Assembly: GCA_002492295.1 (NCBI GenBank)
Contig: DKYC01000045.1
Location: forward strand, 5,038 to 19,679
Length of the DNA: 14,642 nucleotides
DNA from: Lachnospiraceae bacterium UBA7110
GTDB lineage: Bacteria; Bacillota; Clostridia; Lachnospirales; Lachnospiraceae
Direction of reading: 5' to 3'
Positions 13,680 through 14,642 of this stretch are shown piece by piece. The notes beneath the pieces are model-generated. The model did not search any database. It worked only from the letters and a program-made list of their open reading frames with translations, and was not told where the DNA came from. Positions within the stretch are counted from its first letter, which is position 1. Each line of letters opens with the position of its first letter. Made by a program: the position numbers and the translations under genes.

Positions 13680-13704
13680 CTATATCACCCAATTCAATAG
13701 TTCG

Positions 13705-14642
13705 CTATCTTTCCATTTTCCAGAAAGCTGCAGAGTAAGGTGGCAGCTCACTTCCACCGCCAAAATCATGAGGCTGCCCCGTAATTAAATCATCAGCCAT
13801 ACCACAGCCGGCATCAAAATGTGCCGTATATGGCTCGCCTGATGCGTTGACTGCCACTAATACTCTTTCATCCTCGCAGGCACGCTCAAAAATACACTGA
13901 TGATTCGTAAGTAAAATATGACGGTATGTACCATAATTTAAAGCCTTGCTGCCTTTTTTCGCCTTCGCCAGTTTCGCAATCCACTCTGCCAGTTCACCAA
14001 ACACCGGCTCCTCAAAACAGGCGCGCAGAGCGGGATCCCCTTCACTCTTGTCCGCCCTGGCTCCCCACTCGCTTCCATAATAAACACAAGGAATTCCCGG
14101 CATGCCAAAAGCAACCGCATATATCAGAGGCAGATGGTTTTCATTGGTCAGTTTGCTTGCAATACGGGTAACATCATGATTATCCACAAAACTCAGCAGA
14201 TGCATTCCCTTATACAAGGTCCACTCCTCCGGTCCATACTGCCTGGCAAGGGAATGACAGATTTCAAACAGATTCATACTGTTAAAGCTGGAATGCAATC
14301 CACTATAGCACTCATAATTCGTAACAGAATGACACATCTCATCATTCGCCCACTGTTTGTAATCACCATGCAGCGTTTCGCCCACAAGAAAAAACTCGTC
14401 CTTTAAGGACTCCGTAAACCGGCGCAGCCTTTTTAGAAAATCCTTTTCCAAACAATATGCCACATCCAGACGCAGCCCATCAATATCAAAAGTTCTGACC
14501 CAATATTCCACGGAATCCAAAATATGCCGGACAACCTCTTCATTCTTGAGATTTAATTTTACCAAATCATAATTGCCTTCCCAGCCCTCATACCACAATC
14601 CGTCGTTGTAGTTGGAATTGCCGTCAAAGCTGATGTGGAACC
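13705..14642 (-). CDS. GH13 alpha-amylase-family enzyme (5' end outside window)
   Basis: The visible 311 residues begin FHISFDGNSNYNDG at the edge and hold the second half of the catalytic barrel. Region II is GLRLDVA, with the nucleophile Asp59; region III is LVGETLHGD, with the acid/base Glu88; region IV is SFVDNHDVTR, with the third Asp at 156. A beta-sandwich tail ends AAFWKMER. The WYEGWEGNYDLVKLNL block is typical of intracellular GH13 maltodextrin/cyclomaltodextrin-degrading enzymes. All three catalytic acids are present. An apparent Met at 14598 is a TTG internal codon, not a start; the frame is open to the window edge. It hydrolyses alpha-glucosidic bonds, probably in imported malto-oligosaccharides; the exact specificity is unknown. 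Confidence 0.95.
   Translation of the reverse strand, partial: FHISFDGNSNYNDGLWYEGWEGNYDLVKLNLKNEEVVRHILDSVEYWVRTFDIDGLRLDVAYCLEKDFLKRLRRFTESLKDEFFLVGETLHGDYKQWANDEMCHSVTNYECYSGLHSSFNSMNLFEICHSLARQYGPEEWTLYKGMHLLSFVDNHDVTRIASKLTNENHLPLIYAVAFGMPGIPCVYYGSEWGARADKSEGDPALRACFEEPVFGELAEWIAKLAKAKKGSKALNYGTYRHILLTNHQCIFERACEDERVLVAVNASGEPYTAHFDAGCGMADDLITGQPHDFGGGSELPPYSAAFWKMER

Noticed and set aside
13705..14598. Start of the GH13 gene at 14598
   Set aside because: The codon there is TTG inside a frame that continues with family-typical residues to the window edge, so it is an internal Leu.

Overview
The window looks like a chromosomal segment of a Clostridia-class Firmicute, most likely a gut Lachnospiraceae member. 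This is inferred from the strong AGGAGG-type ribosome binding sites, the moderate GC with AT-rich gaps, and the protein families present: a ferredoxin-type aldo/keto reductase, a GH30 enzyme, an OmpR-type two-component system, and remnants of IS110, IS1182-like and integrative conjugative elements. Every gene that looks intact is on the minus strand. The only plus-strand coding sequences are two transposase fragments.

Layout, left to right. 1-1025: the 5' end of an unidentified gene, then an unidentified 184-aa Ser/Glu/Ala-rich predicted-helical protein with a structured leader and a possible sigma-28-type promoter. 1131-4280: a carbohydrate/redox block transcribed as GH30 glycoside hydrolase, then NTF2-like protein, then aldo/keto reductase with a 2x[4Fe-4S] domain. 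The reductase has its own promoter and a clear terminator. 4350-7631: a tightly packed four-gene signalling cassette of multi-TM membrane protein, OmpR-type response regulator, HAMP histidine kinase and 2-TM membrane protein, with overlaps that suggest translational coupling. 7716-8380: a two-gene unit made of a small protein with 11-residue repeats and a 4-TM protein that is itself an internal duplication.

8560-11183 is a graveyard of mobile DNA: the C-terminal end of a tyrosine integrase, the C-terminal end of a relaxase, an IS110 N-terminus butted against a frameshifted IS1182-like transposase, and a plus-strand DDE transposase with an internal deletion. One apparently intact gene, a 263-aa anchored extracytoplasmic or membrane protein, sits between the transposase remnants.

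11210-13700 is a zone of gene decay around two intact genes: a 76-aa small protein and a SASA/SGNH carbohydrate esterase. Around them lie a 27-codon rhodanese tail, a small ORF broken by TAG, the C-terminal part of a mannitol dehydrogenase-family gene (fructuronate reductase-like) with one internal TAA, a truncated conserved protein, and a cation:proton antiporter fragment. The last three are joined end to end, as expected of successive deletions. The window ends inside a GH13 alpha-amylase-family gene whose 5' end lies outside.

The intact genes suggest plant or host glycan breakdown (GH30, esterase, GH13), membrane stress sensing (the two-component cassette and possibly the repeat protein with its 4-TM partner), and a locus that has repeatedly received and lost mobile elements. 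No CRISPR array, tRNA or rRNA was seen. The most unusual items are the hendecad-repeat protein with its overlapping 4-TM partner, and the sigma-28-like promoter with a hairpin leader upstream of the 184-aa protein.
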